From Lineolata rhizophorae (lineage: Eukaryota > Ascomycota > Dothideomycetes > Lineolatales > Lineolataceae), in the NCBI GenBank assembly GCA_010093515.1, contig MU001704.1, positions 56,689 to 120,688 of the forward strand: a DNA stretch of 64,000 bases, written 5' to 3'. The translations under genes and the position numbers were made by a program. Positions 54,253-64,000 of the stretch are shown here, piece by piece. A model generated the notes under the pieces. That model made no database searches. It was not told the origin of the DNA and was given only the letters and a program-made list of their open reading frames with translations. How positions within the stretch are numbered: position 1 is the stretch's first letter; each line of letters starts with the position of its first letter.

Positions 54253-57200
54253 TCAATCATCACCCTTGTCCTGCTCCGCCATCTTCTTCATGTCCTCCTC
54301 CAGCGACAGCAGGCCCATCGCCCAATGCACCCTCGTCCCCGGGTAGATGTGCACGAACCTGCGATCCGACGGGTCCTGCGGCGGCTTCCACCCGTGGGCC
54401 GCGTCGTCAATCTTGCCCGCCAGCCGATCGTCCGTGGACTTCTCGTCCCTGATGCGCGTGTAGGGCGGGCCCCTGCCGGCCTGGCCGGCGCGCTCCCACG
54501 CGTTCTCGCACCCGTGCGCGATGAGCGCCGCCGTCGCCCAGCCCGTCCGCTTGCCGATGTCGCGCAGCCGGTGCACCGTCCAAGCGCGCTGGGCCTGGTC
54601 CACGAGCTGGACGCCCGCGAAGAAGAGCGCCATGGTGGTCTCGTTGAGTGCGGCGCCCAGCGACGGGCTGAGCGGCGTCCCGGCCGGCGTGGGCACGATG
54701 CCCGCCGAAATGCGCCCGATCTCCGTGGCGTTCGGCGCCGTCCAGCGGGCCGCGATGCCGGCGGCCATCATGGCGGCCGCCGGCATGGCGGGATGCGACC
54801 GCGCGTGGATGATCTGCGTCGTGTGGTACATGGCCCAGATGACGCCGATGTCGTAGCCACGGTACTGGAGGGCGTCGCCGAAGGGCGACTGGATCCGCTG
54901 CACGATGTCGGCGGGCAGAGGCTGGTACGCCGAGCCGAGGTAGGAGGCGAAATTGTTGAGCACCTGCTTGAGCTCGAGCCATTCGCGCTCCGCCGCCTCG
55001 GTCTGCGCGGTCAAGTCTGAGTCCGGCTCGCTGGGGCTGTCTAACGGTGACTGTCCTCCATCCGACGGCCCGTACGAGGACGGCATTCGGACCCTGCTGC
55101 CCGTGGGTGCCATTCCCAGGAAATCGGGCATTTGTGGAGGCTTGGGCGGCCCTCCCATGCCTGGGGCGCCTCCCATCCCGGGTGGAACTCCCATTGCTGG
55201 TGGACCTCCCATTCCCGGTGGACCGGCCATACTGGGTGGCCCCCCAAGCGGGCCGCCAAACCCACCTAGTCCTCCTTGCGGAGGCATTTGGATCCCGCCC
55301 TGCACGTGCTGCTGGCCCATCTGGGGAGGCATTCCGTGGCCCTGTCCCATGCCCTGCCCAAACGGCATCCCACCGGGCGTCTGCGGGGAGCTCTGCCCGC
55401 CACCTTGAGGGCCGTAGCCTTGAGGCGGCATGGCGCCGCCCATTTGAGGGCCAAACGGTGAGTGCGGACTGGTGCCGCCGCCAAACGGCATCTGGCCGGG
55501 GGGCGGGCCGCCCATACCCATGCCCATGCCTGTGCCCGCACTAGGCTGTCCGTACGGTGACTGCTGGCCAAAAGGCGGGCCTCCCGGGCCAAATTGGCCG
55601 AAGCCTGGAGGCGGGTCCGAGGGGCTGGGACCCGCTACAGGTGCACCAGGCCCCCGGGGCGGCCCGCTAGATTGCTGGCCTTGTGGGAACCCGGCAGGCG
55701 GGGCGTGTGGGAAACCGGGCCAAGGACGCCAGGAGCCACCGTTGGCCTTCATGACGCGGAGCTTGCGACGGCGGTCGCGGGCCGAGAATTCGGCGACGCG
55801 TCCGATGAGAAGCAGGAGGTAGTCGTTTGTGGCGTAAACGGCGTCAGGTTTGCCGATCGGACCACGTGGTGGACAGTCGGACCAGCGATCGTAGCTCATC
55901 CTAATTGCGAAGAAAGAGTGTATATGTTAGTGAGGAGCAAAATCGTGTGCCTCGCAATGGAAGATGTTCTGATGATGGGGTGCAATATTCCACAAAGCAG
56001 AGTTCGACCCTCAGGGGACCCCGGTCCGACGAGATCACAAACAGTCCCCAACCAGTGTCAGCTGCCTAGCCGATGAAAGGATACTTACAAGAGCCTGTTG
56101 CCGCTGACGATGCTTTGAAAGGCGTCGTGGCGGCAGTACCACCAAAACAAGTCCTGGTAGATTTCAAACTCCTGCGTGTCCAGCGGCTCTTCACCAGGGT
56201 TCCCACCATAACCGCCGCTGAAGCTGGACCTGTGGCCAGACTCTTCCACATGTCCTCGCCGATCGTAGTCGACCTCGCGGCCGATGATCTCGCTCACGAG
56301 GCCCTCGTTCACCCTGTCGTCGCCGGGAAGCTTCGGGGGCGGCGGCATGGGCCCGCGTTGCGTCATGAGGGCGCCCTGCTGCTCCTTCGCCTGGCGGTCC
56401 GCGCCGAGCGCCTGTGTTTGGCGGAACCGCTTCGTCATGCCGACGTAGTCGATCTCGACGAGGAGCTGCTTAGCGCCCGCCAGATGTCGGCTCCACGACA
56501 TGTGGTCGCCCGTCATGACTTCATAGAAGCCGAGTAGCAACGATGCGGCAAGCGTGGTGACGTTGTGGCGCCGCTTGCGCGTCCCACCCACGGCGGCGTG
56601 GATGCGCTTCAGCGCGAAGGCGTAGTGCTGGAATGAAGGTGTGTCCGCGGCGCCCTGGAGGCGGGCGATGTGCAGACTAGCCAGCGCGAGCATGGCGTGG
56701 AGCAGCCCTTGGTTATGCAACGCTTTTAGGGGTAATGTGTAAGACCAGAGCGACTGAAGAGAGGGAGGGACGGGTCCCTCGCTGAAAAGAGCTCCTGGGT
56801 TTCGGGATCGTCGGTCGTAGATGGATAGACTAGGGCCCGTAGCATGAATAAAGTGGATGAAGACCCGCGCTGTCTTCGGGTTCTTGAGCGGGTTGGCATG
56901 GAATTCAGCACGATAGTGATCCAGCATTCCTTCCTGAATGAACTGATCAAAGCGACGGATCGTCGTGTCGCTGCCGTGTTCGCGATGAACGGCTAGCATC
57001 ATGCTGATATCTTTTCGGCCATCCCGAGCTTGTGGAAAGAGAGGTTCCTGATCTTCCATCTCTTCATCCAAGACATCATAGTAATCGTCGTCTACCCCCT
57101 CAACCGCTGCGTCGTGGAGGTCTTGGGTTGGGCTTACATTCCCCGGGAAGAAGCTTTGCGTTAGAAGAAAGCCCTGGTTTTCAGGCAGAGGTTGGAAAGT

Positions 57201-58391
57201 CGGTTTTTCTGCGTCAGAGACATCGAGTTAGTCGTCACCCTCGGGTCAAATGTCGATTGTGAAGTAGGGTATACCATCTACTGCCGAATAGATAGGTGGT
57301 TTTTCGTCCATGATGGGCTGATGCGGAATGTCAACGCGAGTGTACTGTGCTTGCAGATTCTCTGCCATCGTTTTCGGATCCGTCGCCCATTCCGAAGCGC
57401 TGCTACCGGAATGCTGCTGGGAAGCGACATTGCTGCTGCCATATTGGAACGGCTCCTGCGCCTGCTGCGGGTACTGATGTTGGGCCGATGGTGGTATCGG
57501 CTGAGAGGCGGTCGGATGACGGCTCTGAGGGGCCTGTGACGAACTTTGGGCGCCCTGGTCGAACGCCTGCGCAGCAAAACCAGGAGTTATCGGCGTGTAC
57601 TGCTGCTGAGGCACTTGTTGCGGTTGTTGCGTTGGATTCTGGTGCTGATGCCGAGGCTGCTGATGTTGCTGTTGGCCGTGCAGCATGCCATGCTGCTGTT
57701 CAGGCCTGAAGTACTGTTCTTGCCCCGGGTACTGCGGAGCATACGGAGTTGCAACCTGTTGCGGGTAGCCTGGCTGACCCGCTGGAGTGTGAGGGACCTG
57801 ATGCTGGGAATATTGCTGGGCATATTGCTGGTCTCCTCGATTCGCAGCACCACCATGGAAAGGTCCGGCACTCAGAGGCTCTTGCGGTCGAGGCTGCTGC
57901 GCCTGGTTATAAGCACCGTAGTCGTACTCGGTCGGTCGAGGTCGCAGCGGGGTAAGAGGAGTCATGGGTTGCTGCATGGCTGAATGAGGAGCATTATAGG
58001 GGGGCCGAGCGCCCGGCATCATCGCCGTATGGTACGGTATGGTGCTGGTAGGACCGGCATCCATGGGCCAGTCGCTCATGGGCGGCCTGAAGACGATGCG
58101 CGGGTTGTATCCTTCGCAAGTCCGTCGCGACTTGACGCAGTTGTTGCAGATGGGTCGTTCCTCGCCGCACTTGATGCGACGCTTCCGGCATGTCAGACAT
58201 CCCGTCTTGGTCCGCTTCCGTAGGCGCGGATTCTGTGTCGTGGAGCTGGAGTTGCCGGCACCAGAGTTGTCCTGCGCCGATGGGTTGGCCTGGTCCGCCG
58301 GCCCTCCAGAACCGGATCCAGCTGCCGTGGGCCTTTCGCTTTCACCACCGCTCGCGGCCTGGTTGGGAATTGGCACGCCGTCCGGCGCCAT
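54253..58391 (-). CDS. Large Zn2Cys6 transcription factor with GPMQ-rich insert
   Basis: Predicted nuclear regulator; target unknown. Exons 58391-57275, 57208-56089 and 55900-54253 keep frame (1294 residues). The zinc cluster is GCLTCRKRRIKCGEERPICN (residues about 64-92, CX2CX6CX6CX2CX6C), followed by YNPRIVFRPP. Next is a long Gln/Pro/Tyr-rich region (to about residue 340), then the fungal TF regulatory region starting DISMMLAVHREHGSDT, with QDLFWWYCRHDAFQSIVSGN joined across the second intron to RLLMSYDRWSDCPPRG. About residues 800-1030 are almost only Gly, Pro, Met and Gln, after which the fold resumes at REWLELKQVLNNFASYLGSA and ends FVHIYPGTRVHWAMGLLSLE. First donor GTATAC and acceptor GACGCAG restore frame. 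Confidence 0.88.
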
Positions 58392-61300
58392 GGGAGGTTA
58401 GTCCGGATACGAGGATGAATATGTGCGGTAGTGAGGGTTGGCCCGTCGAGAGATGCGGGGTCACAAGAGTCTTAGGTACTCGAAGGGGAAACTATCCACA
58501 AGCTCAGCGTGAGATGTTGCGCTACCGTAATGCTTTCGATGAGCCTAAGAAACGGCCTCGTCCCTATGAGGCTCGGCTGGGGTTGTTCGGCCGGAACGGG
58601 TATTTATTATCAGACTTGAAAAAAAAAAAAAAATTCGGGGCGTTTTGGGCGTGTTGGTCGGGATCAGGGCTCGAGACGAGAGTGTGCGACGAGGTCAACC
58701 CCGGGTCGCCCGGACCACAAAACGTGAAGGTGCGTCCCGTGCTTGATTGACGGTTGTACGTAGCGCCTGCGACGACGCTCTGGGGTTACCGCGGTTGGTT
58801 GGCCCCAGGCCGCCGGGTGGGGTTCTGGTGGTCTCCAAGTATCGACTGAGTGCTGCCCGAATGACGTTGGATCAACGAGTGGTCGTGGTGCGAAAAGTGG
58901 TAAAAATAGAGCAGGACAATAGGACGCCGGGGGGGGAGCAGGACGAATGTGGAGCAAATTCCCCTTTCCACGGCTATTGCACTGGACCAAGCATTGAGCC
59001 GGAAAGCAGGTTTGCTAGCAACAAAAGACGGCCCCGAAAAGCGGCGGTGGAGAAGAACCGGCTAGTGGACGCAAATGTCACATATAGGAATGCTATAACT
59101 AGGGTACAATAGCGGACGAGAGCCAAGGGGAAAGCTACGTTCGGAAGAGCGCTGGGCCATTGGCAGGCGCAAATGGCGGGACGATCAATAGAGCAGCGGA
59201 GCAGGTGGATCAAAAAAAAGGGACGGAGCGGGAGGGCCAATGCCAACGGCGACGGGACGATGGACCTGGCGCGGGCGTGGATCTGCGTTCGGGACAATGA
59301 GAGCTGGGCGGCGGACGGTGGATGGTGTCACACGCTGCCGGGGAGCAGAAGCAGGGGCGTGGAGTGGAGTGCGGAGGCGCGCGCGCGGGCTCGTCCGCCG
59401 GAGGTGATAAGCATCGTCAAGACCGGGGGGCGGTGGCAGGCTTGCACAAATTATTACAAGATTGGAGGGCGATGTGGGAGCTGGCGTGGGTGGAAAGAGT
59501 CGGGGTGCTACTGGGTAGCAACCGCAGAGAGCGTGCTGGCCTGGGTCAGGGAAAGAGCGTGGAGGGCACTCTACTGCCCCCATACGACCCACGCCGGGAT
59601 TCCGTCCAGCAGCACCAGCGGCGCCTGCGCAGGCGTGCCCGGGCCAATAACGCCAAATCCGCCGGTCCATCGATCCGTTTGCCCTGTTGCGGCGGCGTTT
59701 TTTTTTTTAACGACCACGACTAGCCATTCCGGCGCGCTCGTCGCCCGTCTCAGGACGGGCCGCGGTGATGGTGGCCTTGCCCATGCGGCAGAAGCACCCT
59801 GGCCGCAGAGACGACGGTGTCGCGCGTCCGGCCGTGAACAAGGAGGCCGCGAGCCTCGTGGACCCCCGGCTCGGGCGTGCGACATTGGGGCAGCGTGGAA
59901 CGGCGCAAGCTCTCGATGCGCACCTGCGGGACCGCAACAGAGAACACATGCGAAGCGCAAGAGGCGCGGCGGGGGCTAGGTTAGCCTCCTGGACGGTCCG
60001 TCGTCCGGCGTACCACGAACGATGTACATACGACGTCCTGCTCTGGGCGCTAGCGCGCCCGCTCCGCCGGCGCGCTCCACGGGCCGTGACTGGCTGCTCG
60101 CCTGACAGGCAGGCGGCAGCAGCAGCAGCGCGCGTTCCCAGCCCAGTCCCGGTCGCGGACGGCTCCGGGCGCCCGACGCTCGGGGGTGGTCGGCAGCCCC
60201 AGCTCCAGGCCGGCCTCCCCCTTGCAAGATCTGGGCTGGATCCCGCCGGCCACCGGCCCCGGCCCCAGCCCTTGGGATCTCCTCCAGCATCCCTCTTGAG
60301 CTCATCTCCATCGCCGCCGGATGCCTGCCGGCTTCCTCTGTGCTCAGTTGCTGCCCCGTGCTCCCGTTTGCCATGTGGCCTCGTGGCCCGAGGGTCGCAC
60401 CGAAGAGAGATCCCTCGCTCAGCCTGTGCGTTTACGTAGTATTACATGGGCGGAGCGCCCGGCAGCACGAGCTCCGTAGTGCGTAGGCATGTACATATAC
60501 TCCGTACGACGTACCTACCCGTCACCAACGGCCGCATCGTGAAGAGTCCCGTCGCCATCCGCCGACGGCCCAGATGTTGCTGCCAGGTTCCTGATTCGAG
60601 CACGGGCGGGCTTGCAGGGCGTGCCCTCCCGCAATGAGACATCTCTCCTCGGAGCCTTTCTCTCCAATCTCTCCGCCGCACGCTGGCAGATTCACGTTTC
60701 CCCGTGGAGACACGACCGTACGTCGTATGTAGTATGTAGCATGTAGTAGAGATCAGGTCAAGGCAAGGGGTCGCGTCGCAGCTTCCAATCATCAAATTTC
60801 AATCCGACGATCATTGATCGCGCATCCCTGACGAGGGTGGCTGGCTGGGACGGGCGGGCCGTCGCCGGGGTGGATTGGACCCGCTGAGGAATTGCAGAAT
60901 GCACGCCCGCTGCAGCACGAGCAAGCAGACGGGAGCTGGGTCCGGTGGATAATTCGGAACTGGAACCCGTCTGATGCCGGCGATGGTTGGAAGACATGTT
61001 GCCGGCCGCGCATCACGATGTGCGTGCGTAGTAGATTGGTTGCTCAGGGAGCCGTGGCCCTGCCTAATTTGGCGCGGCGGGCAGGGATGCGGAGGCGCCC
61101 GCTGTCTCGAAGAGAATTTGGGGTCAGTTGTTGTTGCGGGACCCGGCTCACCTGCCCCCTCTTTCCAACCGTATTTTTTATGGGGACTCTCCGCGCCGGA
61201 CCCAAGACGCACGTGTTGGGCATCGTCTAACGAAATACCCTAGTTTCTGCTCCGAAATTTCAAGAATTTTAGGGCGCGGTCGAAAGCGGCGGCCGGCAGG

Positions 61301-64000
61301 CGGGCGCCGCCGGCGAGCGGGAGGACGTGATGGAGGCGCCGATGCCGCTGTCAATCGGCCGGGCGGCTGTCCGTCCCGGCTGCCCTGGGGGCTTGGTCGT
61401 TGCGTCGGCATTGGACACGGCCCCATCCCGAACCCCCCGATCTTCCTCCGGGATCAGGGCCACGATCGCCCGGCGCAAAAGCAAGCACGCAAGCAGGCCG
61501 GTGCTTGACGGCTTGTTCGATCCATTTCCCGCCTTGATTCAACGTCACGTCAGGCAGGCAACCGCACGCTCGAATGAAAGGGCTCGCTCCGCTCCCTCGA
61601 TGATGTCGATCCTCCTTCCTGCGCAATTACGAGAGCACGAAGAAGTCGACGGTGCGCTGGCAGGCGGTTCAAACTTGGCGCCGGCGGCCTAATTGGGGGA
61701 CGCCGGCACCGAAAATGCGTTTGACGGCGGCTGATCGGCGCTGCACGGCCGCAAGCTCGCAGAACGGAAAGTAAGTAAAGAGGGCCCTTCGCTCACTTGA
61801 CTCCCTTCCACGGCGCCCGCGCGCCCGACATTCGTTCAAGCTTGTCCCATCCCGGCGGGCAGCCATCCAGGTTGCGGGATCTCGAGCATAGCGCCGACGC
61901 CGTGGCTGCACGGGCCCACCTTGGCTGCTTAGCACGCTCCTTTTATGATCGCCGCGGGAGTGGACCTGGCGCTCGGAGCCATGTCCAGCTGCCGTCCGTG
62001 CGTCCTGCCCGCTCCCTTTCAATCAACAACACCCCAATCTCACTTCCTCCGGCGGGCTCCTGGCTGCTGAATCCTCGTGGCGAGCCGTTGTTTTGCCGTC
62101 CGTGCTCCCCAGATCCAAGCCTTGACCCGCAGGATCAAGGCGATGGCGACGGTCTGCTACATACGTGTGTATTCGGGCGTCTCGGGCCGGCACCGATCGC
62201 GAACAGGTCGCACATACTCGTCATCATACCTACGCCCATGCATGCACCAGATCCTGGGGGTAGTCTCCCCTTGGTCTCCGTAAACCCGTCACGAAAGAAG
62301 TTGTCACATCCCCCCTAGATCAGATACGTAAGTCATAACGCATGCCATATTCGGGTAAGCTTCCGCATTTGCCTCGTACCTCGCACAATACATGGTTTAG
62401 AGTTATTGGTTTCTCCTTATTTCTACATGGTCCACTCCGCTTTTGTTCCCTGTCCATGGCCGCCTGTATCGCCTGACGAGGGTTTGCTCAGCACCAGTAC
62501 GTACTCCGGCACGTCGCATCGCCTTTGGGGCTTTGAAGGCCATCGAGCCGAGTAATGGTGCACGTGTGCTCGCGTGCAGCGTCAGCGGCTTCACCGAAGT
62601 CCAAGGAGCGACTGCGGCCCTAGACCATTTCTATCTCAGACCCCTGACCCGTCACTGCGCTATTGCTGCCGGACTCCATCTTGGCGCCTTTCAACGGCTG
62701 TGATATCCAATCGCATAATTTGGTCGTTCCTCGGCTCAGTGAATAAGTATTGATCGTCCTCCCACAAAAATAGAGTTAGATGAGCTCCGAGCTTTTTCCT
62801 CTGCGATCGGGCCGGAGCGAATCGATCTCCGGCCAATGGTACAGCTCGGCAACCGATGTTCTTTTCGCTGCACACCGAGTTGCCCTGCGCGCACTGCTCT
62901 ACGTAGCAGGTACTTTGTGGAGTCCGCGACTAATGAGACCAATCGCTTCTCTTATGGTTCAGCATTTCTTCCCCTCGGCCCTGGCTCGGCTGCTCAAAAT
63001 CCGGGGGCAGTTCCTAAGCGTTCGGCAGCTCCCGCGTGCAAAAAGAAATTTTTCTGGTGCGCCACTCCTGCGCGTAGCTCGTTCGGGAAAGCAGCCGTTA
63101 CCAATGGGCGCCCGCTTGAACCACCAAACCGCCCTTTGACCCTGAAATCAGCGATGGGCCGGCCAGATGCGTCCGACGCTGCGCGATGCACGGGAGAAGC
63201 TAATCATGGTGCGGGCGAATGAGTGAGGCTCCCGCTCTATAGCAGATCGACTATGCCCGGATTGGGAGCGCGCCTACTCTATCCAACACCCCGGCAATGC
63301 CGGGTTTCAAAAGCAACCGGGGATCTGCGGCGAGGACGAACCCCGTCGACGACCGCGATCGAGACCATCACGGACGCACGATTCGAAGAGACCTCCACGC
63401 ATCTGACACCCAATCGCAAGGTAAAGCAAGCAGAGATGTTCAGCAGGCGATGGGCCCAGATAATCCAACGCTGCTCTTTCGGTACGGCGCTGATGTTTTC
63501 CTCCCAGCGTGGCCCCCCGCGCCTGAGGAATCATACGGTTAGTCGTACGAGTTTATTGCGCTAACTCGAGCGTTGCAGGATGCCTGGTCGGCGACCTAGA
63601 ATGGGGTTTTTGCACAATTTCGGCCGCAACTTAGCGGGTAGCGCGCCCGCACGGCGGCTGTCCATCGCACAAAATTCGCCGCAGGGTCCATCAAAGCTTG
63701 CGGAGTAGTCCCGCTGGAGTGCGGGCACCGAAGAAAGCAAGGTGGACGCCAGCAAACACTAAAGCCGCAGGTCTATGCAGTAAGTCCAGTCAAGCAGCTC
63801 GGTTTGAATCGACTGCGGGCGCTTTCACTTCCGTCAGTGTCGAGTGATCGGCATACATTACGCCCACGCTTATAGAGCCAATACCGCGCCAGCTGCCACA
63901 TTCGGAGCTGCGGTCGTTCACTCGTCGATATTACGGGGGGCGACCAAAAAAAGAACAGCGCACGCCAAATGGCAATCCCCAAAATTGGTCCCCTCGAAGA
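58392..64000. other. Large GC-rich region without recognisable gene
   Basis: 5.6 kb upstream of the large regulator. It includes homopolymer A (about 58619-58633) and T tracts (59699-59708), TACCTAC/GTAGTATGTAG-type motifs near 60510-60750, and an 8-bp perfect inverted repeat GGCCGGAG/CTCCGGCC (62809-62833). Several frames of 100-330 codons occur, as expected from high GC, but none shows domain or codon evidence. Probably a long regulatory/leader region of the TF gene and a gene lying beyond the right edge. Confidence 0.5.

Noticed and set aside
59173-59979. 268-codon plus-strand frame
   Set aside because: Composition is Gly/Arg/Trp-heavy with homopolymer-encoded Phe run; no domain; high-GC chance frame.
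61797-62318. 173-codon plus-strand frame
   Set aside because: No recognisable motif or codon pattern unlike its alternative frames; treated as chance.
1-64000. Secondary-metabolite cluster, CRISPR array or intact mobile element
   Set aside because: No polyketide/peptide synthase, terpene cyclase, transposase or reverse-transcriptase signature and no regularly spaced repeat array was seen.

Overview
The window looks like nuclear DNA of a filamentous ascomycete (Pezizomycotina, most likely Sordariomycetes). It has GC-rich coding exons and short GT-AG introns with CTAAC/CTGAC-type branch sites. Several genes of classic fungal type are present: Ufe1, Mtr10, Rot1, Paa1-like GNAT, Zn2Cys6 regulators and a WLxLKPKExPW/C2H2 protein. 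Gene identities come from reading translated exons and recognising families. No database search was run, so species-level placement is inference.

Left third (1-21.3 kb). UFE1 (t-SNARE) is followed by a cytosolic aspartate aminotransferase. A gene-poor stretch then holds one clear gene, a DUF1989 protein. URA5 and NOG1 are divergently transcribed from a 232-bp gap. A Paa1-like GNAT acetyltransferase and DDI1 diverge from a C/G-rich 1.1-kb region, and RRP8 faces DDI1 across an interval rich in homopolymers and a G-tract repeat. URA5 (pyrimidines), NOG1 and RRP8 (ribosome assembly), and UFE1 and DDI1 (ER and ubiquitin traffic) are housekeeping genes with no sign of operon-like logic.

Middle (21.3-42.6 kb). 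An AT-richer interval contains what looks like an orphan N-terminal exon, followed by a complete paralogue, a four-exon C2H2-type regulator. Next comes a dense housekeeping block: MTR10 (nuclear import), SME1 (spliceosomal SmE), FAU1 (5-formyl-THF cyclo-ligase) and ROT1 (ER chaperone), with two divergent gene pairs. After it come a small GFA-domain gene, an intronless protein-kinase-like gene with a degenerate catalytic loop, and a 3-4 kb zone with only tentative coding signal.

Right third (42.6-64 kb). A nine-exon Zn2Cys6 regulator carries its zinc cluster on three exons, two of them micro-exons of 25 and 18 nt. It is followed by a NUDIX hydrolase, a small hydrophilic ORF, a 980-residue probable mitochondrial membrane protein of unknown function, and a 1294-residue Zn2Cys6 regulator with a Gly/Pro/Met/Gln-rich insert. 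The last 5.6 kb, upstream of that regulator, shows no convincing gene.

The most unusual things seen are: the DDI1 start codon apparently split by a 349-nt intron (AT^G); the micro-exon zinc cluster; the duplicated WLxLKPKExPW module; the kinase-like protein lacking the catalytic-loop Asn; and the low-complexity insert in the second Zn2Cys6 regulator. I saw no tRNA, rRNA, CRISPR array, intact transposon or secondary-metabolite core gene.
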